Assembly (NCBI RefSeq): GCF_009467825.1
Contig: NZ_WIOK01000006.1
Coordinates: 62,001 to 126,000 of the forward strand
DNA length: 64,000 nt
Direction: 5' to 3'
Source of the DNA: Cyclobacterium xiamenense
GTDB lineage: Bacteria > Bacteroidota > Bacteroidia > Cytophagales > Cyclobacteriaceae
The position numbers and the translations under genes were made by a program. Positions 27,254 through 35,800 of this stretch are shown piece after piece. Each line of letters opens with the position of its first letter. The first letter of the stretch is position 1. Below the pieces are notes generated by a model. The model searched no databases, was not told where the DNA came from, and worked only from the letters and a program-made list of their open reading frames with translations.

Positions 27254-27261
27254 TATCTTTG
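27254..27261 (+). promoter_or_regulatory. Minus-7 box of the sce7726-family gene
   Basis: TATCTTTG fits TAnnTTTG and lies 24 bp upstream of the ATG at 27285. No good TTG at the usual spacing is seen. Confidence 0.5.
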
Positions 27262-27284
27262 AAAGTAAGAAACCAACAGGATAA

Positions 27285-28025
27285 ATGGATTATTCAGCAC
27301 TTGCAAGGTCATACAATGCGTTGAGCTATTCAAATCAGCTTAGGGACTTGCTTTCTGCTTTTTACCAGTCAGATAAATTTCATGGATTAACCAAATATCA
27401 GCTTGCGAAAATCGTAAATGACGTTGTGTTTAAAAATTATGACGGAGAGCAAATTTTGAAATATAAGCTCGCTAAAGAATTTCGAAATAAGAAATATGTC
27501 GGCGCTTTTGAAGTTAAGGCCAAAAGTAGCAGAACGGATTTCTTAGTCATCAATGGCGATACCAAATCATTTGAGGTTAAATCCAAAATTGACACGCTCA
27601 GCAGATTAAATAAGCAAGTCCGGGATTATGGAGATGTATTTGAGTTCAATACCGTGGTCATTGACAAGGTACACCTCTCCAACGTGATTGAAATAATCCC
27701 TGAGTACTATGGCATTTGGTACTTTGAAGGAAGTAAAAAATTAGTTCACAGAGTAGCCGAGTACAGTCCTAAGATCAACGCAGCAGAACAGCTTGGCTTA
27801 TTTAATAAAAGGGAATTGATGAAGTCATTTGGGAAAGTTAATAGGGATGAAATACTTTCGTCAAATGATTCTACAAAAATCAATCAGGAGCTAAAGGGAA
27901 TGCTGAAGAAACGGTATTTCGATAGATGGAACTTTGTTCAAAGCAATTGGAATCAAATTCTGCCCATTGATCTACAGTTCTTCTTTAACACCAATGTTAA
28001 GCCAGAAATAATTTACGGAGTTTAA
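27285..28025 (+). CDS. sce7726-family protein, PD-(D/E)xK nuclease-like
   Basis: A 246-residue cytoplasmic protein of the sce7726 family. Residues 53-100 carry a restriction-like pattern: acidic DGE at 53-55, Asp85 in SSRTDFLVI, and Glu97-x-Lys99 in SFEVKS, matching the E...D...ExK core of PD-(D/E)xK nucleases. No other domain is recognised. It faces the sce7725-family gene tail to tail with a 4-bp overlap, and the two families are often neighbours. Its own promoter box lies close upstream. Nuclease activity and any defence role are inference. Low GC, as in the rest of the island. Confidence 0.75.
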   Translation: MDYSALARSYNALSYSNQLRDLLSAFYQSDKFHGLTKYQLAKIVNDVVFKNYDGEQILKYKLAKEFRNKKYVGAFEVKAKSSRTDFLVINGDTKSFEVKSKIDTLSRLNKQVRDYGDVFEFNTVVIDKVHLSNVIEIIPEYYGIWYFEGSKKLVHRVAEYSPKINAAEQLGLFNKRELMKSFGKVNRDEILSSNDSTKINQELKGMLKKRYFDRWNFVQSNWNQILPIDLQFFFNTNVKPEIIYGV

Positions 28026-29122
28026 GTGCTGCTTCGATGCAGTTCATTTGATTTTATTTTGATTCTCATGCAATACAAATAGTGCTCCATAGCAATCCGC
28101 TTGAATTTAGCCTGACTTTTACCACTTTCGTTTCCTTTTTGAATTTCTAGCAAAGTATTGTACCCTGGATTTAACGGACCAACAAAAGGTGGGGAATTTC
28201 CAAGCATCCTTGCTGTTGCTTCTGAGCCTAAAATGTCGGGAACAATTTTATTTTCAAATTGGCTTAATTCTTTAATGTCGGCTCTGTAACCATAATATTG
28301 ATTCTCGGTTGCGTCATAATAAATAAAGCCTGGACTTATTGTGCCACCAGCAGTAAGGTCATCTTTTTTAATTCCAACAAAATCCCCAGTAGCGTCAACA
28401 CCAAATTCCCCCATTATATCAATGTCAATATGACTGTTATCGGCTTCAAATACAACCTGTCCGTGATCCAATTTCACATTTTGAATATCTGTATTTATGG
28501 CACTTCTCAACAGTATTTTGCAACAACCATTATATGCTTTTAGAGCATTAACAATTGGTCTTAACGGAGGACTTTTAGGATAAGGTGTGATCTGGTCTAA
28601 ATCAACAATTATATAATCATCAGGTCTAGCAAGTTTTTGAACTATCGGAAAATCTACAGAGAACGACAATGGGAAAAGTCTGTATGCCAGCCTTTCGAAA
28701 TTTCCGTTCAATAATTTAAACTGCTGTTCAAGAGTACCTTGCTCTCCCGTTTTAATCAGATAAGATGAAATTACCGGAATGGCCTTCGGATTTGATGGAG
28801 AAAGCCTGTTTAAATATTCACAACGTTTTTCAAGGTTGTTTATCACGCTGAAGGAAAATGAAACAACCTCATCCTTCACTGAACCGGATTGCTTGAGGTA
28901 GACAGGAAGATCAACAAACACACGCTGAGCTGTTATTTCATTAATCAACTCATTGTGGATGTCTTCAAAGCTACGCTGCTTATCGGCTTTTCTTGCCCTG
29001 TCGTGCTCTTTGACAATTTCAAGGAGAGGGTACATTTTGTTTTCAAAATCGAATGATTTTAAGACCAAAACTTCTTGTTGCCTAACTCTGAAAGTTGGCA
29101 TATAGATCAAGTTAGTATCCAT
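28022..29122 (-). CDS. sce7725/beta-protein family protein
   Basis: A 366-residue protein of the sce7725 (phage beta protein-like) type. The N-terminus YMPTFRVRQQEVLVLKSFDF followed by MYPLLEIVKEHDR is characteristic: these proteins open with a short strand, an R..E pair, and PLLEI. Later come DYIIVDLDQI, CKILLRSAINTD and a final YNTLLEIQKG. The pattern of strands and acidic ends suggests a TIM-like fold, function unknown. Its start overlaps the end of the cyclase-like gene by 11 bp, so the two are translated together, and its stop overlaps that of the convergent sce7726-family gene. Confidence 0.72.
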   Translation of the reverse strand: MDTNLIYMPTFRVRQQEVLVLKSFDFENKMYPLLEIVKEHDRARKADKQRSFEDIHNELINEITAQRVFVDLPVYLKQSGSVKDEVVSFSFSVINNLEKRCEYLNRLSPSNPKAIPVISSYLIKTGEQGTLEQQFKLLNGNFERLAYRLFPLSFSVDFPIVQKLARPDDYIIVDLDQITPYPKSPPLRPIVNALKAYNGCCKILLRSAINTDIQNVKLDHGQVVFEADNSHIDIDIMGEFGVDATGDFVGIKKDDLTAGGTISPGFIYYDATENQYYGYRADIKELSQFENKIVPDILGSEATARMLGNSPPFVGPLNPGYNTLLEIQKGNESGKSQAKFKRIAMEHYLYCMRIKIKSNELHRSST

Positions 29123-29975
29123 ACGATATTTTTAATTGTTTTACTGTTTCGATAAATTCATCAGTTGCTTCAAAGTTTTCATCATAGAAAGCCAATGTTG
29201 TGGTGTAGAATTCAATAAATGAGTTGAACTCATCAGCCAACCAGCGATACTTTAAGAAGATGTTCTCAGAAAATTGACTATTGGTCAGGTTTTCAGTGAT
29301 GTTATGGCTGTACCTCTCAAAGAAGTGCTCTTTGTCCTCTACTTTGAAAATATGGTTAAAGACATTCAGGTACTGTATTTCGCAGCTACTCTTAATAAGG
29401 GAAGAGGTAAACAACGAAGTAAATTCCTGGACTCCTTCGCTTGGGTACACTTCAAATTGTTTGATGAAATTTTTGGAAAGGACGATACGTGGAAACACGG
29501 CTTGCGTGGTTTCCATTTTATAAGCAGTTGCCAACGGAACACCCAGGGCAATTGCGGATTTGTCAATAAATAAACCATAGTCAATACCACCTCTGAGAAA
29601 GTATCCCCGCTGCACAAACTCGAAGTACAGTTCAGAAATTACCAGAAGTAATTCAATAAGTGATTTTTCCTCATTGGTATTGAGATTCTTAGCAGTGATG
29701 CAAATGTTGTCGCTAAAAAGATAGTAGCTGAATTTGTCTTGATCCAATTTGGAAATGGCACTGTTAAAAGTCTCAATGAAGTCGCTTGCCTTTTGTGAAT
29801 AGAAAATCGGGCCGTTATTAACATCTTCTTCATCCGAATCCTCCAAACTATCATCATACGTGAAATTATTGCGATACTCAATAGCTTCATCTTCAAACTC
29901 TTTAAGTTTTGACTGAAAGCCAAGTACGTCTAAAAAAGCAACTGCTCTATGTGAATATCTATATTGGTGCTCCAT
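29112..29975 (-). CDS. Nucleotidyl cyclase-like (class III fold) protein
   Basis: I chose the ATG at 29975 because it follows an AGGA-type ribosome site and begins just before the conserved core; an upstream ATG at 30068 adds 31 residues. The 287-residue form has HRAVAFLDVLGF (Asp16), YLFSDNICI (Asp89) and YFLRGGIDYG (Arg128), which align with the two metal-binding Asp and the nucleotide-binding Arg/Gly of class III cyclases and of Pycsar-type pyrimidine cyclases. No other domain is seen. It follows hsdM by 97 bp (4 bp for the longer form) and overlaps the sce7725 gene by 11 bp. Product, activity and role are unknown; cyclase fold is a motif-level inference. Confidence 0.6.
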   Translation of the reverse strand: MEHQYRYSHRAVAFLDVLGFQSKLKEFEDEAIEYRNNFTYDDSLEDSDEEDVNNGPIFYSQKASDFIETFNSAISKLDQDKFSYYLFSDNICITAKNLNTNEEKSLIELLLVISELYFEFVQRGYFLRGGIDYGLFIDKSAIALGVPLATAYKMETTQAVFPRIVLSKNFIKQFEVYPSEGVQEFTSLFTSSLIKSSCEIQYLNVFNHIFKVEDKEHFFERYSHNITENLTNSQFSENIFLKYRWLADEFNSFIEFYTTTLAFYDENFEATDEFIETVKQLKISYGY

Positions 29976-30072
29976 ATCTCGTCCTAAAAATACTTTATTT
30001 TTTATTGCCCTGCATATTTCATAGGTGTATGATTTCAGCGAATAATTCAGCCGGCAGGTTGCCATCATTTGG

Positions 30073-31683
30073 CTATATCGTCTTTAATCCCAGCTCTTTC
30101 AAGAATTCATTGTGCTCCTGGGTTTTCTTTTCAATGCGTTCATTGATGGAAGTCAGTCGCTCATTTACCTCGTTTAAGTCAATTTCAATATCATCTTCAG
30201 CCGTACTCACATATCTGGAAATATTCAGGTTGTAGCCGTTCTTCTCGATCTCCTCTATTGGGACCTTACGGGAGTAGCGGTCGGTTTCCCTCCGGTACTT
30301 GTAGGTTTCGACTATGCTTTCAATGTTCTTTTCATTCAGGGAATTTTGGCGTTTCCCTTTCTCGAAATGTTCACTGGCATTGATGAATAGGACGTTATCT
30401 TCCTTTTTGCATTTCTTCAATACCAGGATACAAACCGGAATACCCGTGGAAAAAAACAAATTGGCAGGCAACCCGATCACGGTATCAATGTGGTTATCCT
30501 TTAAAAGTTTGGTGCGGATGCGTTCTTCAACACCTCCACGGAACAAAACCCCATGTGGCAAAATAATGGCCATGGTACCCTCATTGCTTAAAAAATGAAA
30601 TCCATGCAACAAGAACGCAAAGTCTGCGGCTGATTTTGGGGCAAGTCCATAACTTTTAAAGCGGAAATCCTCAGCCAGTGTATCGTTTGGCTCCCAACGC
30701 AAACTAAAGGGTGGATTGGCAACGATGGCATCAAATTCTGTTTTTTTGGAAGGATTCATTTCGTTTAATAAATCCCAGTGATTGAGCAGGGTGTCCCCAT
30801 GGTAGATCTCAAATTCCGTGTCCTTCATGCCGTGCAAGAGCATGTTCATCCGGGCCAGGTTGTAGGTGGTGATGTTGTTTTCCTGGCCGTAGATTTTGCC
30901 CACGGTTCCGCCATTGTCTTTAATCCGCTTTCGCACATTAAGCAATAGTGAACCAGAACCACAAGCAAAATCCAAAACTTTGTCAAGTTTCCCTTTTTTA
31001 CCTGTGGCTGGGTTCTGACTGTCCAAAGTGACAATCTCCGATAGGATGGTGGAAATTTGTTGTGGGGTATAAAATTCCCCTGCCTTTTTACCTGAACCGG
31101 CTGCAAACTGACCAATCAAGTATTCGTAAGCATCACCCAAGGTATCCGAATCGGTAGAAAAATCCGCTATACCTTCAGAAATTTTTTGGATGATGGTGCA
31201 AAGTTTCTTGTTTCTGTCGGCAGGTGTTCTTCCTAGCTTTTCAGAATTCAGGTTGATCTCTGAAAACAAGCCCTGAAACGAATTGTCGAACGATTCATTT
31301 TCGATGTACCGGAAGCCTTCTTCCAGGGTGAGTAGCAAGTCGGAATCCTGGGTACGGGCCAGTTCGGTGATATTGTTCCACAAATGCTCCGGTTTGATGA
31401 CGTAATGCACCTTTCTACGCATCTGTTTTTCAAATTCGGGTACATCTGCTTCATTCGCTGCGTACCAGATACCCAAAGCGGTCCGTCCGTCATCCGCTCC
31501 CAGTTGGGGGTAATCTGAACCCAATTCTTTTTTTGCCGACTCGTTGTAATTGTGAGAGAGGTAGCGCAAAAACAAAAACGAAAGCATGTAGTCCCGGAAG
31601 TCATCCGCATTCATGGCTCCACGTAGGTTGTCGGCGATTGACCAGAGCGTTTTTCCTAATCTATCTTGATCTTTTTGTGTCAT
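30073..31683 (-). CDS. hsdM: Type I restriction-modification DNA methyltransferase subunit HsdM
   Basis: A 536-residue N6-adenine methyltransferase. Residues 1-140 are the HsdM helical N-terminal domain. The catalytic domain has motif I LDFACGSGSLLLNV (237-250) for S-adenosylmethionine and motif IV NPPF (323-326) for the target adenine. EFYTPQQI (203-210) is also typical. It lies 2 bp after darG, on the same strand as hsdS and hsdR, so modification and restriction genes are separated by a toxin-antitoxin pair. Full length and apparently intact. Confidence 0.96.
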   Translation of the reverse strand: MTQKDQDRLGKTLWSIADNLRGAMNADDFRDYMLSFLFLRYLSHNYNESAKKELGSDYPQLGADDGRTALGIWYAANEADVPEFEKQMRRKVHYVIKPEHLWNNITELARTQDSDLLLTLEEGFRYIENESFDNSFQGLFSEINLNSEKLGRTPADRNKKLCTIIQKISEGIADFSTDSDTLGDAYEYLIGQFAAGSGKKAGEFYTPQQISTILSEIVTLDSQNPATGKKGKLDKVLDFACGSGSLLLNVRKRIKDNGGTVGKIYGQENNITTYNLARMNMLLHGMKDTEFEIYHGDTLLNHWDLLNEMNPSKKTEFDAIVANPPFSLRWEPNDTLAEDFRFKSYGLAPKSAADFAFLLHGFHFLSNEGTMAIILPHGVLFRGGVEERIRTKLLKDNHIDTVIGLPANLFFSTGIPVCILVLKKCKKEDNVLFINASEHFEKGKRQNSLNEKNIESIVETYKYRRETDRYSRKVPIEEIEKNGYNLNISRYVSTAEDDIEIDLNEVNERLTSINERIEKKTQEHNEFLKELGLKTI

Positions 31684-31685
31684 GT

Positions 31686-32720
31686 TTAGACTAATTGCTG
31701 GTTGATGTTTGCCAAGGCTTTTGAGACGAATGCTGGATTTGCGAACATGGACCTTTTACGATCACTCCAAGTTTCCAGTTCATTCAATATTTCGGATTCC
31801 TTTTCCTTTCCCTTTTCTGACTTAATAAAATCAATAGTGGAAAGCAACTCTAAACCAAAAGGTGAATAATAGCCCGAAAGAAACTTTTTGGTTTTGCTTA
31901 CAACTTCTTTGTATTGCTGATTATCCGGAGACTCCAAAAAGGCATTTACTTCCTTTTCAGCATCCATTATTAAACTCAATTCTTCAAAAGGCTTTTTGTC
32001 TTTTGAGCTGTAACCCATCACGTAACTGCCATTGAGGTGATAAAGGACGTGTCTTACTTTACCTGAATACGGGCCATAAAAATTGGGTTTGAATTCTAGC
32101 TTGAAGGAATCCATAGCACCAAAACGTTGAAGAAAGTAAGCTACTTTTTCAGCGGCAAACTCTGAAACAAATTCTCCATTACGTACCAAGTCATACAACA
32201 CAGAAAGCATCATGGCGCGGGCAGGTGTGAGTTTTACGCGCTCTTTCTTCAATGTTTCCTTAATGGAATGCGTAGGTTCATACAAGAAAATGGTGCAGTC
32301 AAGCCCTTGAAGTTTGTCTTCAATCATGGCTCTCACGTTAGTCCAATCTAAACCACCATTGCCTGATCCTAATGGCGGTATAGCAATGGATTCAATTTTC
32401 TTATCCTGGATAACATCCACCAAAGCAGCTAAGCCCTTTTCGATGTACTCGTATTCCGAAGGGTAACGCCAATGGGTTTTAGTAGGGAAGTTGATAATGA
32501 ATTTTTTACCCGATAAAAGCGAATCTTCTTCGGTTACCAACAAGTTACCAATTTTGAGTTCTTTATTCTCACAGGCTTGCTTGTAAACTTTGTAATTATT
32601 TGGAAATTGATTTTTGAACTGCAAGGCAATGCCTTTTCCCATTACACCAACGGTGTTTACGGTATTGACCAAGGCTTGTGCCGCACTTTCCAGAATATTT
32701 CCTGTTAGATACTTTATCAT
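31686..32720 (-). CDS. darG: DarG antitoxin, DNA ADP-ribosyl-glycohydrolase
   Basis: A 344-residue antitoxin. Residues 1 to about 150 form a macrodomain of the DarG/TARG1 kind (YLTGNILESAAQALVNTVNT, VGVMGKGIALQFKNQFP, IAIPPLGSGNGGLDW) that removes ADP-ribose from thymidine in single-stranded DNA. Residues about 155-344 form the C-terminal DarT-binding domain (LTPARAMMLSVLYDLVRNG, GPYSGKVRHVLYHLNG). The gene begins 3 bp after the darT stop, the usual order toxin-antitoxin. DarTG systems stop phages by modifying DNA during infection. Confidence 0.93.
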   Translation of the reverse strand: MIKYLTGNILESAAQALVNTVNTVGVMGKGIALQFKNQFPNNYKVYKQACENKELKIGNLLVTEEDSLLSGKKFIINFPTKTHWRYPSEYEYIEKGLAALVDVIQDKKIESIAIPPLGSGNGGLDWTNVRAMIEDKLQGLDCTIFLYEPTHSIKETLKKERVKLTPARAMMLSVLYDLVRNGEFVSEFAAEKVAYFLQRFGAMDSFKLEFKPNFYGPYSGKVRHVLYHLNGSYVMGYSSKDKKPFEELSLIMDAEKEVNAFLESPDNQQYKEVVSKTKKFLSGYYSPFGLELLSTIDFIKSEKGKEKESEILNELETWSDRKRSMFANPAFVSKALANINQQLV

Positions 32721-32723
32721 GGC

Positions 32724-33347
32724 TTAAAAATATGCGTTTGTTCTAATTCGTATTTGATTCTCTTCTGCTCCAAAGCCCAATAGTCGTGTCTTTGCTGCTT
32801 CATTTCTAACCACAAAACCAAGGACAGCTTGAACAGGTAAATCGCCCAAAAGCAGAAACTCTGCTTGCATTCTTCTCTTTAAATCAAGATCAGTGGGGCT
32901 TTTCCAGTCCCTTACTTTCACTGCTCGAAAATCCACTTGATCATCAATACCACCTACATCCAGTGGTCCAAACTGCGAAGAAAACGAATCAACTGCATGT
33001 CCATTGGTGTAAATAAATTCTTGATTGGAATCAATAACTTTCTGTACTGAAGTTACGCAATAAACTATGTCTTCTGCAGGTGTTACAGTAACTCCATTAA
33101 ATCCTTTTTGAATAACGTAAAGCATGGGCATCCTGGTGCCAAAATAAAATGGAACGTACTCGCCCAGGGTTCGTCCATTTTCCAGCACAAATCCATCTCG
33201 CGTTGAAATTAAAGTAGGATCCCCGATTGGGGAAAAGTTAGGATTGGCATTGGCAGAGGTTCTATGGGTAATACCGTGTACCAAAATATGCGGCACATTG
33301 GCAATGTGCGTCATTCGGTAGAGGTATATTTTGTTTAAATCTGCCAC
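32724..33347 (-). CDS. darT: DarT toxin, single-stranded DNA ADP-ribosyltransferase (DUF4433)
   Basis: A 207-residue toxin of the DarT2 type that adds ADP-ribose to thymidine bases of ssDNA. Typical blocks are YRMTHIANVPHILVHGITHR, SPIGDPTLIS, YVPFYFGTRMPMLY and RMQAEFLL, with the catalytic Glu at residue 163. I place the start at GTG 33347 (reads MADLNKIYLYR). The frame stays open to an ATG at 33410, but that part lies on the fossil hsdM sequence and is therefore unlikely to be native toxin. It forms a pair with darG. Confidence 0.9.
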   Translation of the reverse strand: MADLNKIYLYRMTHIANVPHILVHGITHRTSANANPNFSPIGDPTLISTRDGFVLENGRTLGEYVPFYFGTRMPMLYVIQKGFNGVTVTPAEDIVYCVTSVQKVIDSNQEFIYTNGHAVDSFSSQFGPLDVGGIDDQVDFRAVKVRDWKSPTDLDLKRRMQAEFLLLGDLPVQAVLGFVVRNEAAKTRLLGFGAEENQIRIRTNAYF

Positions 33348-33360
33348 TTCAATTTTAACT

Positions 33361-33448
33361 ATTTTGTTTCCGCCTTCATGGCACCACGCAGCTAATCCAC
33401 AATGTCCCATAGGGTTTTACCCAGTTTATTTTGTTCCTTAGCTGTCAT
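33361..33448 (-). pseudogene. Fossil 5' end of a second hsdM gene
   Basis: From an ATG at 33448 the minus strand reads MTAKEQNKLGKTLWDIVD, then a TAG stop, then LRGAMKAE. This aligns without gaps to the first 27 residues of the intact HsdM at 31683, with 18 identical positions, and then loses similarity just before the darT start. It is not an exact copy, so it comes from a related but different hsdM. It lies 7 bp after the anticodon-nuclease gene, where an hsdM is expected. Confidence 0.85.
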
Positions 33449-33454
33449 GATTAT

Positions 33455-34588
33455 CTAAATAGAGAAATAAAAGGTATCCTTTAAAGTTTTGAATACTTTC
33501 CTGAAAAGAACTTTAGTGTCTCCGCCCATGGGAGATAATTTTTGGGAATATACTCTCTCATGCGATAAAGCATTAATTATATCCGATTTAACATTTGCAT
33601 CCTTGAATGATAGCTTATCCAAGACGTAGCTAAAGCGACCTTCACCAAGAAAAGACGCAATACTCTCCAGAACTTGTCTTAAAAGAACGAAATGATAGGT
33701 ATGTAATTCATCATTTAGGTCTGCATCATTAATTATTTGCAACAACAGTAAATGATAAAGAACAGTACCTTTCTTTCTTCCTCTTAGATGAAAACTATTG
33801 CCATCCCGTTCTAAGAATCGAACCATATATTTATTTTCTTCAACTTCTTTCACTTCTATTTTTCCATCGGCTCGTTGCCTTTCAACCCTTCTCTTAACTT
33901 TAAATTTTGAGGCATTTTCTCCTTTAGACAACCAGTCATAAAGAATTGAAAACAATCCCATGTGATGTGTAGTCAAAATGACCTTTCTTGAATCCGAGTG
34001 TTTTTCAAATAGTTCTAAAATCAATCTTGCAGTTATGAAAACATTATTATCGTCTAGACTTGATACAGGATCGTCAATAAGAATATGCTCGTTCTGCTCA
34101 TCAGCCCAACCTTCTATTTAAAAAAGGGCAAGGAAAAAACACCAAACAAAAATTCGTTCTTCTCCACGCGAAATTTTGATTTGTGTCTCTGGCTCTTCAT
34201 TTAAAAAAAACACCACGGATGCCCATCCTAATTCTGGATCATCTGCTTTTACAGGAACCAGTTTGAAATTGTATTTTGGATTGTAGGGAATGAGTTTCTC
34301 GCGAATTGGTTCTTCGTTATCTATTTTTTTTATGAATTGATTAAGAGAACTATCTAGAATTTCAAGATTAATACTCTCATTATTGTTGGGTTCATCATTA
34401 TCCCATCTGAATAAATCTTCGCTGTAAGCATTGTAATAGACTCCGGCATGCTTACCGCCTTTCTTCTTCGTAATGTTTTTATATTCAACAGAAAACTTGG
34501 TTTTACCAGTTGAATTGAAGGCATAAATCAATATGATCCGCTCTTTATTTGCTCGTATTTGCCGTGCTATTTCTTTTAATGTCGCCAT
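33455..34588 (-). pseudogene. prrC-like: PrrC-like anticodon nuclease / ABC-type ATPase, interrupted by one in-frame TAA
   Basis: One continuous frame of 377 codons with a single TAA at codon 157 (34118-34120). Before the stop: Walker A AFNSTGKT (23-30) and the ABC signature ISRGEERIF (139-147). After it: Walker B HILIDDPVSSLDD (168-180), H-loop ILTTHH, and near the end RQVLE (Arg304, Glu308) and NALSH (His343). The Arg-x3-Glu...His pattern matches the RNase triad known in E. coli PrrC (320, 324, 356, from memory). The part after the stop has a TTG at 34024 that could allow a separate product without Walker A. PrrC guards type I restriction enzymes and cuts tRNA-Lys when they are inhibited. 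A C to T change (CAA to TAA) explains the stop. Confidence 0.75.
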
Positions 34589-34591
34589 CTC

Positions 34592-35800
34592 TTAATTTTC
34601 AATTTTTGGAAACAAACCCTGCATCAAACCCTTTTTATGTTGCTCCAACTGTTCTATTTTCTCCTGCTGGGTAGTGATGAGTTCACCCACAGCCAAAAGG
34701 CAGTAAGCGATTTTTTGTTGTTCTTTCTGGTTCTCAGGTAGAGGTATTGGTATAATGTCTAGTTTTTTTCTGTTCAACTTTGGTTGAGCCATCCCAGTCA
34801 AGAAGTCTTCAATATTTTTGGAATTCAAATACATTTCAACCAACACTTGGGTAAACCAATTTTCAAACTTTAAAACGTGCGCATGATTATTGACCCAAGT
34901 TTTACCAGAAATTGAAAAGGCAATTGGATAAACTCTAGCTATTAGATTCGCACCATCTTCAGAAATGAGCAAAAGGTCTTCATCAAAAATATAGTCTTTC
35001 ACATAATCAATAATTCCTGATGCCCCATAATATGGAATTTCGCCCTTTTCTCTTTGATTGCTTGTAATAGGAATTCTATTAGAATCTAAATTTTCAGCGA
35101 TTTTTCCCAGTTCATTCTCCACCCACTCCCCATCACCTTCAAACTCCGCAAAACGAACCTTAGGCGCCGTTTCGCCTCCTTGCGGGAAAAGGTTTTGCAG
35201 CAAGCCTTTTTTGTGGTCTTTAAGGGCGTCCAGCTTATCCTTGTGGGCGGCTATCAGCTCATCTAAAGAAGAAAGGCAGGAAGCGATTTTTTGTTGTTCA
35301 ATTATTGATGGAATTGGAATTGTTATGTTCGAAAAATTCTGGTAAAACAGATAGCTCCGAATTCCGCCTTCAACATTATTTCCGACTTCATTATAAAAAT
35401 GTGAGGTGTCAAAAAAATATAGTAGGAATTCATCACTTACCTTATCATTTGTTTTAAAACAAACGTATAAGGAGCTTATAATAATGTTGTGAAGATTGCC
35501 GCTATATCCAATTGAACCAATGTTTATTCTTGCTGGATTATAGGCAAATGTATTTTTCTCAATTACCTTGTACAATGATATGTCATAGTTTCTTTTAGAA
35601 CTACTAATACCTTCAAACTGCTCACCTTGCGGTAAGAATCCTTCCTTATTATTAATAGAATATACAGGAAGATTTTTATTCTCCTTGTTTCTTTTTGATA
35701 TGACTTTTGTGAGTCCTCCCAAAGTATCTATTTCCCAATTTTTTGCGTTATTGAACTCAGGAAAACGTAATTCTGGTATCAATTTCAATTCCTTACTCAT
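34592..35800 (-). CDS. hsdS: Type I restriction enzyme specificity subunit HsdS
   Basis: A 402-residue specificity subunit with two target-recognition domains. Each begins with the usual W.. entry (ELRFPEFNNAKNWEIDTLG and VRFAEFEGDGEWVENELG), and each is followed by the conserved coiled-coil spacer (AAHKDKLDALKDHKKGLLQNL at about 185-205 and EKIEQLEQHKKGLMQGLFP at the end). This internal symmetry is normal for HsdS and gives a bipartite target. It overlaps hsdR by 8 bp and ends 3 bp before the anticodon nuclease gene. The target sequence cannot be read from the protein. Confidence 0.94.
   Translation of the reverse strand: MSKELKLIPELRFPEFNNAKNWEIDTLGGLTKVISKRNKENKNLPVYSINNKEGFLPQGEQFEGISSSKRNYDISLYKVIEKNTFAYNPARINIGSIGYSGNLHNIIISSLYVCFKTNDKVSDEFLLYFFDTSHFYNEVGNNVEGGIRSYLFYQNFSNITIPIPSIIEQQKIASCLSSLDELIAAHKDKLDALKDHKKGLLQNLFPQGGETAPKVRFAEFEGDGEWVENELGKIAENLDSNRIPITSNQREKGEIPYYGASGIIDYVKDYIFDEDLLLISEDGANLIARVYPIAFSISGKTWVNNHAHVLKFENWFTQVLVEMYLNSKNIEDFLTGMAQPKLNRKKLDIIPIPLPENQKEQQKIAYCLLAVGELITTQQEKIEQLEQHKKGLMQGLFPKIEN

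Noticed and set aside
33348-33410. Upstream ATG start for darT
   Set aside because: These 21 codons lie in the fossil hsdM sequence in another frame, so they are not part of the toxin; GTG at 33347 is the better start.
34100-34130. Programmed frameshift in the T-run of the PrrC-like gene
   Set aside because: Both halves are in the same frame; slipping to either other frame meets a stop quickly. A plain nonsense mutation is the simpler reading.
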